A DNA stretch of 62,935 nt, from contig NZ_WELI01000004.1 of NCBI RefSeq assembly GCF_009184635.1, forward strand, positions 1 to 62,935, read 5' to 3'. The notes beneath the pieces are model-generated. The model saw only the letters and a list, made by a program, of their open reading frames with translations, searched no databases and had not been told where the DNA came from. Positions 24,360 to 33,879 of this stretch are shown here, piece by piece (the first letter of the stretch is position 1; each line of letters opens with the position of its first letter). Both the position numbers and the translations under genes were made by a program. Source of the DNA: Rudanella paleaurantiibacter. Its GTDB lineage: Bacteria; Bacteroidota; Bacteroidia; Cytophagales; Spirosomataceae.

Positions 24360-25691
24360 TTAGCGTATATCGGCGATGGTTAACGAACCCGTTGCTTCGA
24401 GTTGCCCGACCTGAGCCGCCCGCTGATTGGTTACTGCCTGTGCGTAATCGAGTTCGGCTTTCTGGTAGTCGGTTTCGGCTTCGAGCCGTTCCGTAATGCG
24501 AATCAGGCCCTGCTCATACTGTTTGGTGGCAATGTCGAGGGCCTTGCGGGCAAGCACCACTTTTTGCGTGGCCACATCGGCCAGCTGATTGGCTGTTCGT
24601 AACTCGGCATGGGTTTTTTGCAGGTTGAGCGTCAGTAGGTCACGGGTTTGGTCGAGGTTGTTCTGGGCGATAATCAGGTCCTGTTCGACGGTCCGGCGCT
24701 CGGTGCGGGCCGTAAACCGGTCGAACAGCGTCCAGCGGACGCCTACGCCCACGTACCAGTAGGGTTCAATGGCCGAGAGGTCTTTCCGGTACAGTTCGTT
24801 TTTCCCGAATGCATACACCTGCGGCAAGTAGGCCGCCAGGGTCGCTTTTTGGCGATACCGGGTGGCTTCGCCCGCCAGAGCCAGCGATTTCAGTTCGGGC
24901 CGGTTCTCTACCGAGGTGCTGACGGTATCGGCCACGAGTCGCGTGAGTTCGGGCCGGATACCTGCCAGTTGTTCCGCCGGGGTTCCCGTCAGTTGGGTGA
25001 GCCGGGCCAGGGCTAACTGGCGTTTGCCGTTCAGATCAACGCGTTTGGCGGCTAAATCCTGCACTGCCAGTTCAACCTTGCTCCGGTCGTAGGGCGTCGC
25101 CAGACCTTCTTTAACCGCTTTATTGATAAACCGAACCCCCTCGGCCAGACGCTTGTCGGCTTCGTCGAGTACCCGTTCCGACTGAGCAATGAGGGCGAGT
25201 TGGTCGTACGCCAACGCCACATCGCGGATAACGGCCATGCGTTCTTTGTCGGCCAAGGCCTGCACTGCCTGTTGCTTGAACGACAGGGCTTTGTACAATG
25301 TCGGGATTTTGGTGCCGGAGAATAGAAGCATGTTGGCCTGCGCGGTGGCTTTCAGGATGTTACGGGGCTGGAGCTGCTGACTGAACTCGTAGGGTCCACT
25401 GTACACCTCCTTGGGTAGGGGTTGATACGGTAAGCGCGGCACCGTGATTGAAATGTCGCGGTCGAGGTGCGTGTATGTCGGGTTAAGCGTGAGCTCGGGC
25501 AAATAGGCATTTTTCAGGGCCTGTTTCTCCAGCTGTACTTTACGTTGCTCGGCATTATTGTTAGCCAAGGCATAGCTCTTGTTCAGGGCCTGCTCCATGA
25601 GCATCTGCCGGGTCGGGGGCGTGGGTTGCGCCATACTTTCGTTTGACAGGCTCAATCCCAGCAGAAGTGTGAAAATAGGTTTCGGTTTCAT
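24360..25691 (-). CDS. TolC-family outer-membrane channel
   Basis: A 443-residue protein of normal TolC length with a signal peptide (IFTLLLGLSLSNESMAQ). Two repeated halves each contain the long helical hairpin typical of the family (for example LDEADKRLAEGVRFINKAVKEGL and ALDIATKQYEQGLIRITERLEAETDYQKAE). It forms the outer-membrane exit duct of the efflux set. It lies 58 bases after the TetR gene. Confidence 0.93.
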   Translation of the reverse strand: MKPKPIFTLLLGLSLSNESMAQPTPPTRQMLMEQALNKSYALANNNAEQRKVQLEKQALKNAYLPELTLNPTYTHLDRDISITVPRLPYQPLPKEVYSGPYEFSQQLQPRNILKATAQANMLLFSGTKIPTLYKALSFKQQAVQALADKERMAVIRDVALAYDQLALIAQSERVLDEADKRLAEGVRFINKAVKEGLATPYDRSKVELAVQDLAAKRVDLNGKRQLALARLTQLTGTPAEQLAGIRPELTRLVADTVSTSVENRPELKSLALAGEATRYRQKATLAAYLPQVYAFGKNELYRKDLSAIEPYWYVGVGVRWTLFDRFTARTERRTVEQDLIIAQNNLDQTRDLLTLNLQKTHAELRTANQLADVATQKVVLARKALDIATKQYEQGLIRITERLEAETDYQKAELDYAQAVTNQRAAQVGQLEATGSLTIADIR

Positions 25692-25692
25692 T

Positions 25693-25705
25693 TGTATTAA
25701 TTACA
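25693..25705. promoter_or_regulatory. Possible TetR operator before the efflux genes
   Basis: TGTATTAATTACA is a near-palindrome (TGTA-N5-TACA) just before the TolC start. The related string TTAGTGTAAAATT lies at 26414-26426 in front of the TetR gene. Shared AGTGTAA half-sites in both places suggest one regulator acting on both; this is inference. Confidence 0.35.
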
Positions 25706-25749
25706 CTTTTATTGTTTTTTGAGTTTCCGTGTGGCCAAAAAAATAGAGG

Positions 25750-26394
25750 CTATTCCTCATAGAATTTTTCGGTCAGGATACCCCGGAGCAGAATCCCCAG
25801 CACCTGATCGATGCGTTCGGTGGTGGTGGCCGGAATCGAGCGGGTAATGTCGTCGGGAAATTGCCCCAGAAAATCGGCGTCGGTCAATTGACCAACTGTG
25901 CTGATAAACATGATAATGGCCAGGTTACGGGCCCCATCATTTCGGATATACCCCACCCGGACACCCTCTTCAACCAGCTGGGTGAGATACCGGAGCTGCA
26001 TGTCGCGCCGGAAGTCAATAGTGCGGTTGTATGCGTTTGGCTCAGAGCGCTTTAGGTCTTCCCAGAAATCCTTAGAGACTCGCGAAAAGCTCTCGCCAAT
26101 ATGCTGTAAATAAGCATTTAGCTTTTGCCGGAGCGTCAGATCTACGTTGTCGACAATCTCGTCGGCCCGCTGCTGAAACCGGCGGGCAAACCGGTCGATG
26201 CCGGCGTTGAGAATCTCTGATTTACCACCGAAATGGTTATACACCGTTTTCTTGCTGATGGCCAGTTCCCGGACAATATCATCCACCACAACCCGGCTGT
26301 AGCCATACCGGAAAAACAAGGTCATGGCGGCCTCAATAATCCGGTCGGCTGTACTTAATTCAGGGGAAGGAGTAGTGCTACTATCGGTTTTCAT
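25750..26394 (-). CDS. TetR-family transcriptional regulator
   Basis: A 214-residue repressor. Residues about 15-62 form the TetR HTH: ADRIIEAAMTLFFRYGYSRV, then IVRELAISKKTVYNHFGGKSEIL. The C-terminal ligand domain is unlike any I can name. As first gene of the run tetR-tolC-hlyD-permease it very likely represses the efflux set and itself. It is divergent from the ECF sigma gene 313 bases away. Confidence 0.92.
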   Translation of the reverse strand: MKTDSSTTPSPELSTADRIIEAAMTLFFRYGYSRVVVDDIVRELAISKKTVYNHFGGKSEILNAGIDRFARRFQQRADEIVDNVDLTLRQKLNAYLQHIGESFSRVSKDFWEDLKRSEPNAYNRTIDFRRDMQLRYLTQLVEEGVRVGYIRNDGARNLAIIMFISTVGQLTDADFLGQFPDDITRSIPATTTERIDQVLGILLRGILTEKFYEE

Positions 26395-26707
26395 GGAAAC
26401 TATAAAAGTAAAATTAGTGTAAAATTGTTGGTGCGTGCCTGATTAACTCCAACCTCGGGGCTAAAGTTCAGCGTTTAGGCGATGTTTTGCTACTTTTTTA
26501 CACCAACAGGGCTTTTTGAGGCATGGACAACCCCGCTAACCTCACAAAAAACTTTTGAAAAAAAATTAGTAAGTCGGCTCGGAAGTGCGCGCAAAAAACC
26601 TATTATTGCTCAGGCAAAACTGTTGCGTATTTTGGTATAAAGCCCAAAATAAAAAATATTATTTTACCTATAAGGCCTTTCGCCTTATATAATTAGCTAT
26701 TTGTTTC
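26395..26707. other. Divergent control region between tetR and the ECF sigma gene
   Basis: No gene. Near tetR are two GTAAAATT direct repeats (26407-26427). On the plus strand ATTG (26605-26608), 19 bases, then TATTTTGG (26628-26635) resembles a Bacteroidota -33/-7 promoter with one mismatch in the -7 element. A perfect hairpin ATAAGGC-CTTTC-GCCTTAT (26670-26688) stands 20 bases before the sigma ATG and would lie in the leader of its mRNA. The stretch is clearly more AT-rich than the genes around it. Confidence 0.5.
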
Positions 26708-27313
26708 ATGTTGGGTCAGAACCTATCCTCCGAGTCCGACGCTCAATTATGGCAGCAGCTGCGTACCCATTCGCACGCAGCACTGGCGGCCATGTACGGG
26801 CGTTACGGGGCGGATCTGATTCGGTATGGCAATCGACTGACCGATGACGAACATTTGGTGCAAGACTGTGTGCAGGATCTGTTTGTTGAACTATGGAACC
26901 GGCGTCTGTTTATCGCTCCAGACGTGCAAAACCTTCGGCTGTACCTGCTGGGGGCTTTGCGGCACAAGGTAACTAAAGCGATTCGGGCGCAGCAACGGCA
27001 CGAGGGCTGGTCGGATGCTTCTGAGGGGGCTTTTTCGTATTTCTCCCCCGAAGACGTTCTGATTCAAAGCCAACACGAAGAGGGGCAGCGCGAACGTCTG
27101 CAACAGGCCATGACCCGACTGGCTCCACGGCAGCAGGAGGTTATTCACCTCCGCTTTTTTCACAACCTTAGCCATGCCGAAATGGCCACCGTCATGAACA
27201 TGCAGGCGCAATCGGTGCGAAACCTGCTGCACGGGGCTCTCCATCGTCTGCGCGAGTTGGTCTTACCGTATGTGCAACTGACCCTATTGCTGGTAGCTGA
27301 GTGGGTAAGCTGA
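26708..27313 (+). CDS. ECF RNA polymerase sigma factor (FecI type)
   Basis: A 201-residue sigma-70 family protein with regions 2 and 4 only. Region 2 has HLVQDCVQDLFVELWNRR; region 4 has MTRLAPRQQEVIHLRFFHNLSHAEMATVMNMQAQSVRNLLHGALHRLREL. It belongs to the large Bacteroidota group that pairs with FecR and a TonB-dependent receptor with STN domain, both of which follow directly. It should switch on the susC gene downstream when the receptor is occupied. Confidence 0.94.
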   Translation: MLGQNLSSESDAQLWQQLRTHSHAALAAMYGRYGADLIRYGNRLTDDEHLVQDCVQDLFVELWNRRLFIAPDVQNLRLYLLGALRHKVTKAIRAQQRHEGWSDASEGAFSYFSPEDVLIQSQHEEGQRERLQQAMTRLAPRQQEVIHLRFFHNLSHAEMATVMNMQAQSVRNLLHGALHRLRELVLPYVQLTLLLVAEWVS

Positions 27314-27414
27314 ATTTTTTTTTGTGATTCATACAGTACAAAAGCTGTGCACGGTGCACATCAGGTAAAGCGTGCGATTGGTGACCCTATGTACCCCATC
27401 GCTGGCGTTGCCTG

Positions 27415-28476
27415 ATGAACTATCAATCCTATACCGTCGACGATTTTTTGCAGGATGATGACTTTGTGCGCTGGGTGCTTCGGCCCGACGCACCGAGTGA
27501 CCAATACTGGTTGACGGTAGCCCATTGTTCGCCCGAGGTGGCCGATACGCTTGCGCAGGCCGCCGAGCGGGTGCGTCAGTTGGCCGAAACCGAGCACCAG
27601 CCCGTCGATCCTCGGATTGTGGCTGAGGTCTGGAGCCGGATTGAAGCGCAAACAGCCCCCCGCCAACGCGTGTACTCCCTCGGCCGTAGCCTTTGGGTGG
27701 CGGCCGCAGCCTGCGTAGTGTTGGTTGGATTTGGTGTGTACGGCTGGTTTACCCGGCAAGCCCCAACACCTTCGCTGGTCATACAGCAACAGTACGAAAA
27801 CAAAACGGCCAAGCCCGTATGGCATCAGTTGCCCGATAGCTCCTGGGTATCGCTGGCGCCGGGTAGTGCCATGAAGTATACCGAGAGCCCCGGCACAAAC
27901 AGCCGCAACGTCCGGCTTACGGGTGAAGCGTATTTCGATGTTCGGCGCGATACGGCCCGCCCGTTTCGGGTAACAGCCGGGCCAACACTCACACAGGTGT
28001 TGGGAACGAGTTTCTGGGTTAAAATGAAGCCCGCAGCCCGCGCTGTTGAGGTCGATGTACTATCGGGAAAAGTATCGGTAGGGGAGGCCGAACGTGCCCC
28101 GGCGGGTGCTTCAAAGCCGCAGTCGGTGCTGCTCCTGCCCAATCAGCGGGCGCTTTATTCGACCGAAAACCGTACCCTCACCACGGGGCTTGTCAACAAT
28201 CCGGTAACATTGGCCGGTGCTGAAAGTACCCAAACATTTACCGACGTTCCCATAGCAGACATTATGGCTCGGTTGAGCCGGCTGTACGGAATACCCATTC
28301 AGATTCAGGGCAATGGATTGCGGTCATGCACCTTTACCGGCGACCTGAACCAGATTTCGTTTTTTCAAAAGCTTCAGTTGGTATGCCGTTCGGTGGGGGC
28401 CCGGTACCGGGTTGAGCAGACGGTTGTGCGAATTGAGGGAGGAAGATGTAACAAAATCGTAATGCCCGGCCAATAG
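27415..28476 (+). CDS. FecR-family anti-sigma factor
   Basis: A 353-residue protein. A cytoplasmic N-terminal part binds the sigma factor, one membrane helix follows (LWVAAAACVVLVGFGVYGWF, about residues 95-115), then a periplasmic FecR domain with SWVSLAPGSAMKYTES, RNVRLTGEAYFDVRRD, RPFRVTAGPTLTQVLGTSFWVK, and a C-terminal DUF4974 domain (FTDVPIADIMARLSRLYG). It senses the STN domain of the receptor through the periplasm. It lies 101 bases after the sigma gene and about 200 bases before susC. Confidence 0.94.
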   Translation: MNYQSYTVDDFLQDDDFVRWVLRPDAPSDQYWLTVAHCSPEVADTLAQAAERVRQLAETEHQPVDPRIVAEVWSRIEAQTAPRQRVYSLGRSLWVAAAACVVLVGFGVYGWFTRQAPTPSLVIQQQYENKTAKPVWHQLPDSSWVSLAPGSAMKYTESPGTNSRNVRLTGEAYFDVRRDTARPFRVTAGPTLTQVLGTSFWVKMKPAARAVEVDVLSGKVSVGEAERAPAGASKPQSVLLLPNQRALYSTENRTLTTGLVNNPVTLAGAESTQTFTDVPIADIMARLSRLYGIPIQIQGNGLRSCTFTGDLNQISFFQKLQLVCRSVGARYRVEQTVVRIEGGRCNKIVMPGQ

Positions 28477-28682
28477 CCCGTTCGATGCCTGTTCGCGTAT
28501 TTTGTGCAGTCCCTGTTCACTTAACCCTGTTGTTGCGTATGGTCTAAACCGTATACAGAAACCTCTCCGCGCTATAGCTGCCGTTGGCCCGCCAATGGCT
28601 TTGGGGCCCTGGTTTCATCGTTGATCCGAAAGCATCGCCCCCAAACCTGTCCTACCTAATTTCACCTAAACGAGTACCGCTT

Positions 28683-31600
28683 ATGAAGCCATTTTTAAAC
28701 GAATGGGTGCCCAGACGGGCATCGTTACGAGTCCTTATCCCGCACTTACTTTTTCTGACCTTATTTTGTCAGATAGCCCTCGCTGCCGACGGACAGTCAC
28801 AGCAGATTTTCGGGCGCCGAATCACGCTGAAAGTCGACGCTAAAGAGCTGAAAACAGTCTTGAGCCAGATCGAAAATCAGGCCGATGTTAAGTTTGCTTA
28901 CAGTCGGCAGGTGGTTAACCCGAACCGACTGGTATCGCTCAACGTCAATCAGGCGACCCTCGCCGAAACCCTCGACCGGCTGCTCAAGCCCCTGTCGGTA
29001 TCGTACGATTACGTATCGGGCCGGATTCTGCTCACGGCCACCGGCAACCCTGCTAAAACTACGGGTTCCGTTGAGACAGCCCCCTCGGCCGATGTAGTGG
29101 TGACGGGTCAGGTGAAAGATGCGCAAACCAATGCCCCCTTGCCGGGCGTGAACGTTGCGGTGAAAGGAACCATGCGCGGCACCACGACGGATGCAAGCGG
29201 TAACTACCGGTTGTCGGTAGCGGGTAGTGGCGATGTGCTTATTTTTTCGTTCATCGGGTACGTAACCAAAGAGGAAATTGTGGGGTCGCGGACTGAAATT
29301 AACGTGACGCTTGCCGATGATCAAAAGCAGCTCGATGAGGTAATAGTAACGGCCCTCGGTGTCAAACGCGAAGAGCGTTCGCTGGGGTATGCCGTGCAAA
29401 AAGTGAGCGGAGCCACCTTGCAAACCGTGAAGGGCCTCAACGTGGCCACCTCGCTCACGGGCCGGGTGTCGGGTCTGTGGGTGCGCAACAGCACCGAGTT
29501 CAACGAAGCGCCCACGCTCTCGCTCCGGGGCGAAACCCCACTGCTCGTGATTGATGGGGTACCCTACGGTAACATGAACCTGAGCAATATCCCGCAGGAT
29601 GATATCGAAAGTATCGACGTGCTGAAAGGCCCCACGGCTGCGGCTCTCTACGGTTCGCGCGGGGGTAGCGGGGCCGTTATTGTGACCACCAAGCGGGGCG
29701 CGGGCTCAAAAGGGCTCACCGTGACGGTGAACTCCAACAACATGGTGAATGCGGGTTTCCTGATGCTCCCCGAAGTGCAGACGGGCTACAGCGCCGGTCT
29801 GGGTGGCAACTACGACCCTACCGACTATGTATGGGGTGCCAAACTCGACATTGGCCTCAAAGCCATGCAGTTAAACCCCGAAACGAAGCAGATGGAACTT
29901 ATGGAGCTGCAATCGCGGGGTAAGAATAACTTCCGGGATTTTCTGGTGCCGGGCATGGTGACCAACAACAACATCAGCATTAGCCAAACAGGCGAAAATG
30001 GCAGTTTCCGGGCGTCGCTGACGCACATTTACAACAAGGGGCAGTACCCAAACCTGAAGTCGAATGCGTTCAACTTTGCGTTGAGTGGTGATATGAAGGT
30101 GGGCGACAAATTTAACTTGTCGAGTCAGGTGGGCTATAACCGCAAAACGGCCCCGCAGGTATTCGGGTCGGGCTACAGCGCGCAGGGCTACATCTACAAC
30201 ATTCTGATGTGGATGGGACCCGAATACGATCTGAGCAAATATCAGGACTACTGGCTCATCCCGAACGAGCGCCAAAACTGGCACTACAAAGCCTGGTACG
30301 ACAACCCGTACATGATGGCCTACGAAAAACTCAACGGTATTGAGCAGAACAAGATGAACGCCAACCTCACGGCTACGCTCGCCCTGTTTCCGGGGGCCAA
30401 GCTGATTGTGCGGCCTGGTTTCGACTGGTATCAGAACGACGAAACGAAGCGTAACCCGCCCAATATCCTTTCTACGCGGGGCTGGGATGCTGCCGGTTTG
30501 TACTCGCTCGACAAACGTTCGGGCTACAGCTTCAACGGCGATGCTATCATGACCTACAACAAAACGTTTGGGCCGTTTGCCGTCGACGCCCTCGCCGGGG
30601 GGACCATGTATCGCTGGACCGATCAGGGCCTGTACAGTGCTACCCGGGGTGGTATCGTGATTCCGGGCTTCTACTCGCTCAACAACTCAGTAGAGCGGCC
30701 TAACGTGAGTACGTTCACGAACCGCAAGCAGGTGAACAGCTTGTTTGCCAAGGCGACGCTGTCGTACCAAAACCGCCTTTTCCTCGACGTAACGGGCCGG
30801 AATGACTGGAGCTCAACCATGCCCCGCATTTCGCGGTCTTACTTCTATCCCTCGGTAGGTGGTAGTGTGGTTATCAGCGAGTTTACCGATGCCCTGCCTA
30901 CCTGGCTCGATTTCTGGAAGGTACGCGGCTCGTGGACCATGTCGAAAAGCGACCTCGGTGTGTATGCCACCAACCAAACGTACGGCACGGTTACAGCCGA
31001 CTGGGATAACCTCAACTCGGCGGTGTACCCAACCACGATCCGGGGTGGGGCCGTGAACCCCGAAACCAACCGGACGTGGGAAATTGGTACCTCGGCCTAC
31101 TTCCTGGGTAAGCGCTTCAAGTTCGACGCGGCTTATTTCGACAAGTACAATTACAACATTCAGCGGAGTGCTAACATCTCGTCGTCATCGGGTTTCACCT
31201 CCACGCTCATCAACATCGACGAGACGTACGTGCGTCGGGGTGTCGAGCTGAGCCTCGAAGGCGCTGTTATGAAGCGGGCTAACTTTGGCTGGGATGCCGT
31301 GGCCAACTATTCGTACAACCACCGTTATTTCAAAACCCTCGACCCCACGTATTCGGCCAAAAACAGCTGGACTACCGAAGGTGGCCGTACCGATACGTAT
31401 ACGGGCCGCGTTTGGGTGACCGACCCGACGGGTAACGTGGTGCATCGTACCAACGGCCTGCCGTTGCAGAGCGACTATAGCTACCTCTACGGCTACACCG
31501 ATCCCAAATTTGTCTGGGGTTTGTCGAACAACATCCGCTGGAACAACTTCCGGTTTGGGGTTAGCTTCGACGGCCGCGTGGGTGGGGTACTTAATAACTA

Positions 31601-32069
31601 CTCGGCGTACAAAATGTGGGATACGGGCTCGCACCCTGATTCCGACAATTTCTGGCGGTACGATGAGGTGGTGAACAAAAACAAGTCGTATGTGGGTACC
31701 GGTGTTGTGGTTGCCTCCGGCGAAGTGAAGTACGACAACTTCGGTAACATCACGAGCGATACCCGGCAGTTTGCCAAGAACGAAACTAAAGTGTCGTATC
31801 AGGACTATGCCCGCGCCTACGGGGATGGTACCCGTGGGGTGACGAATGCTACTTTCCTGAAACTGCGCGAACTCTCGATTGGCTACAACGTGCCAGCAGC
31901 CGTGGCCCGGCGTTTCGGGGCTCGCTCGGCAACGATCTCGTTTACGGGACAGAACGTCTGGATGTGGGCGAAAGCCTTCCGGTTTGCCGACCCCGACAAG
32001 GCCGACGATACCCAGCTGACGTCGCCCTCGGTCCGGTACGTAGGGGGTAACCTTCAACTGACGTTCTAA
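28683..32069 (+). CDS. SusC/RagA-family TonB-dependent receptor with STN signalling domain
   Basis: A 1,128-residue outer-membrane receptor. I choose the ATG at 28683 because a signal peptide follows (LIPHLLFLTLFCQIALA); 33 codons upstream are open but lack signal features. An STN domain covers about residues 45-110 (GRRITLKVDAKELKTVLSQIENQ), then a carboxypeptidase-like D2 domain (VTGQVKDAQTNAPLPGVNVAVKG), the plug with SLRGETPLLVIDGVPYG and the GSRGGSGAVIVTTKRG box, and a long barrel ending in VGGNLQLTF. STN plus upstream sigma/FecR means trans-envelope induction by its own substrate. From the genes behind it, the cargo may be a phospholipid fragment such as an ethanolamine ester (inference). 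Confidence 0.94.
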   Translation: MKPFLNEWVPRRASLRVLIPHLLFLTLFCQIALAADGQSQQIFGRRITLKVDAKELKTVLSQIENQADVKFAYSRQVVNPNRLVSLNVNQATLAETLDRLLKPLSVSYDYVSGRILLTATGNPAKTTGSVETAPSADVVVTGQVKDAQTNAPLPGVNVAVKGTMRGTTTDASGNYRLSVAGSGDVLIFSFIGYVTKEEIVGSRTEINVTLADDQKQLDEVIVTALGVKREERSLGYAVQKVSGATLQTVKGLNVATSLTGRVSGLWVRNSTEFNEAPTLSLRGETPLLVIDGVPYGNMNLSNIPQDDIESIDVLKGPTAAALYGSRGGSGAVIVTTKRGAGSKGLTVTVNSNNMVNAGFLMLPEVQTGYSAGLGGNYDPTDYVWGAKLDIGLKAMQLNPETKQMELMELQSRGKNNFRDFLVPGMVTNNNISISQTGENGSFRASLTHIYNKGQYPNLKSNAFNFALSGDMKVGDKFNLSSQVGYNRKTAPQVFGSGYSAQGYIYNILMWMGPEYDLSKYQDYWLIPNERQNWHYKAWYDNPYMMAYEKLNGIEQNKMNANLTATLALFPGAKLIVRPGFDWYQNDETKRNPPNILSTRGWDAAGLYSLDKRSGYSFNGDAIMTYNKTFGPFAVDALAGGTMYRWTDQGLYSATRGGIVIPGFYSLNNSVERPNVSTFTNRKQVNSLFAKATLSYQNRLFLDVTGRNDWSSTMPRISRSYFYPSVGGSVVISEFTDALPTWLDFWKVRGSWTMSKSDLGVYATNQTYGTVTADWDNLNSAVYPTTIRGGAVNPETNRTWEIGTSAYFLGKRFKFDAAYFDKYNYNIQRSANISSSSGFTSTLINIDETYVRRGVELSLEGAVMKRANFGWDAVANYSYNHRYFKTLDPTYSAKNSWTTEGGRTDTYTGRVWVTDPTGNVVHRTNGLPLQSDYSYLYGYTDPKFVWGLSNNIRWNNFRFGVSFDGRVGGVLNNYSAYKMWDTGSHPDSDNFWRYDEVVNKNKSYVGTGVVVASGEVKYDNFGNITSDTRQFAKNETKVSYQDYARAYGDGTRGVTNATFLKLRELSIGYNVPAAVARRFGARSATISFTGQNVWMWAKAFRFADPDKADDTQLTSPSVRYVGGNLQLTF

Positions 32070-32076
32070 ACAACCT

Positions 32077-32209
32077 GTAGTTTATCGTTTTTGGTTTTTA
32101 GTGTATGGATGTGGCCGATGGTCAACTCGTTGATAGATAAGGCTTCACTTGCCAATTTGCCCGTTCGGTCATCAGAAGCCCGGCGGCCATAAACCCAAAA
32201 CCAAAACCC
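32077..32209. repeat. Family A word repeat with two arms between susC and susD, copy A3
   Basis: Left arm TAGTTTATCGTTTTTGG (32079-32095), right arm GGCCATAAACCCAAAACC (32184-32201), about 85 bases apart. The CGGCGGCCATAAAC junction matches that in copy A6. Confidence 0.65.
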
Positions 32210-32230
32210 ATTTGTTTAACCGAATTTCCG

Positions 32231-33766
32231 ATGAAACCAGCTATAAAACGATTGACGCTCTTCGGCCTGACCGCCCTGATGCTAAGCAGTTGCGGAGAGT
32301 TTGAAGAACTTAACTCAAACCCTGATGCGGCCGTGCGGGCTACCGCGCCCATGCTGGCCACGGGCCTGATTCTGAACATTACAGAGGGGACCGTGAGCGG
32401 GCAGAAAGGGTTTCTGTCTCCGCACTTCCTGAGTAAGTCGGTGATCTACACCGAATTTGCCGAAGATCTGCAGTACAATTACCTCGGCCGGACAAGCTTC
32501 GATGGATTGCCGACGCTCACCAACGTCGAGAAAATGATTTCGTTTTCGCCCCCGGATGCCTATAAAAATTCGTACACCGCACTCGGTAAGTTTGTGCGGG
32601 CCTGGAAGTTTTTTGAGCTGACCATGCGCGTGGGCGACATTCCGTATTCGGATGCCCTCAAAGGCGAAGCCAACGTGATTGCCCCGAAGTATGACACCCA
32701 GAAACAGGTATTTGTGGGTATTCTGAACGAGCTCGACGAAGCCGATAAACTCTTCGCGCAGGGGGTGAAGTTTGACGGAGACCCGGTGTACGGGGGCGAC
32801 GTGACCAAGTGGCGCAAGCTGGTCAATACCTTTGAACTGTACGTACTGCTTAACCTGTACAAGAAAACAGGCGAAGCCGACCTGCGGGTGGTCGACCGGT
32901 TTAAGGAGATTGTTAATACCCGGCCTATCTTCCAGAGCAATGCCGATAATTTTCAGCTGGTTTACTCCGATAAGGCGGGTCAGCGGTACCCGTTTTTCAA
33001 GCTGGGGAACCCCTCGGTTATTTACCCGATGGTGTCGGAGGTGCTGATTGGTAAGCTCAAAGATCTGGACGACCGGCGGTTATTTTATTACGCCAATCCC
33101 TCGCCGGTGCAGATTGCCGCCGGTAAGTCGATGAGCGATTATGCCGCCTACAAGGGTACCGACCCGTCGATGATCTACTCCGACATCACGAAAATCTTCT
33201 CGACCAAAGATTACTCGCCCCTCAACAGCCGGTACACCGAGCTGCCTAATGCCGAGCCGGTGGCGCTCATGAGCTTCGCGCAGTTGAAGTTTATGCTTGC
33301 CGAGGCTACCGTGCGGGGCTGGATTTCGGGGACGCCCGCAGCTACCTATTATAACGACGGAATTCGGGCGGCCATGCAGTTTACGGCCAATTATACCCCC
33401 GACAACGCGCTCTATCACCACAACATGAAGATTACTGATGCGTACATTGCTACGTATCTGGCTTCGGATAAGGTGAAACTGGCGGGTTCGAACGAGAAGC
33501 AGATTGAACAAATTGTGACGCAGAGCTACCTCAGTACTTACTTGCAGGCACCATTCCACGCGTTCTTCGAAAATCGGCGGACCGGCTACCCGGCGTTCCC
33601 GATTAACCCGGCTTCGAACAGCAACACGCCTTCGAACAAGATGCCGGTTCGGTGGCTGTACCCGCAGAAAGAGCTGGATTACAACACCGAGAATGTGAAA
33701 CAGGCCATCGCCAGTCAGTACGGCGGTAGCGATGATTTCAATCAGGCTATGTGGATTTTAAAATAG
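32231..33766 (+). CDS. SusD/RagB-family outer-membrane lipoprotein
   Basis: A 511-residue protein with a lipoprotein signal ending LMLSSC. It starts with EFEELNSNPDAAVRATAPMLATGLI, as in the SusD-like group whose members follow SusC receptors for non-starch nutrients, and has the helical repeat part with FVRAWKFFELTMRVGDIPYSDAL and FVGILNELDEADKLF. The C terminus VRWLYPQKELDYNTENVKQAI is conserved in this group. It is the surface-exposed lid that hands substrate to the SusC barrel encoded upstream. Confidence 0.93.
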   Translation: MKPAIKRLTLFGLTALMLSSCGEFEELNSNPDAAVRATAPMLATGLILNITEGTVSGQKGFLSPHFLSKSVIYTEFAEDLQYNYLGRTSFDGLPTLTNVEKMISFSPPDAYKNSYTALGKFVRAWKFFELTMRVGDIPYSDALKGEANVIAPKYDTQKQVFVGILNELDEADKLFAQGVKFDGDPVYGGDVTKWRKLVNTFELYVLLNLYKKTGEADLRVVDRFKEIVNTRPIFQSNADNFQLVYSDKAGQRYPFFKLGNPSVIYPMVSEVLIGKLKDLDDRRLFYYANPSPVQIAAGKSMSDYAAYKGTDPSMIYSDITKIFSTKDYSPLNSRYTELPNAEPVALMSFAQLKFMLAEATVRGWISGTPAATYYNDGIRAAMQFTANYTPDNALYHHNMKITDAYIATYLASDKVKLAGSNEKQIEQIVTQSYLSTYLQAPFHAFFENRRTGYPAFPINPASNSNTPSNKMPVRWLYPQKELDYNTENVKQAIASQYGGSDDFNQAMWILK

Positions 33767-33781
33767 ATTGGGCTATAGTTT

Positions 33782-33817
33782 ACTAACTTAGGAAGGCTGG
33801 ATCCTTCCTAAGTTAGT
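33782..33817 (+). other. Strong hairpin between susD and the phospholipase gene
   Basis: Perfect 15-base inverted repeat ACTAACTTAGGAAGG/CCTTCCTAAGTTAGT with loop CTGGAT, 15 bases after the susD stop codon. Followed by GTTTA and not a T tract. It may be a partial terminator or an mRNA processing and stability site that lowers phospholipase expression relative to susCD. Confidence 0.7.
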
Positions 33818-33818
33818 G

Positions 33819-33868
33819 TTTACAGTTTAGGGTTTATAGTTTTTGGTTTACGGTTTAGCGTTTTGGGT
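33819..33868. repeat. Family A word repeat, single arm, copy A4
   Basis: TTTAGGGTTTATAGTTTTTGG and further GGTTTACGGTTTAGCG words fill the gap between the hairpin and the phospholipase ATG at 33880. Confidence 0.65.
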
Positions 33869-33879
33869 GGCGATACAGT

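Noticed and set aside
28584-28682. Start of the SusC gene at 28584
   Set aside because: The first 33 residues have no signal features, while a clear signal peptide follows the ATG at 28683.
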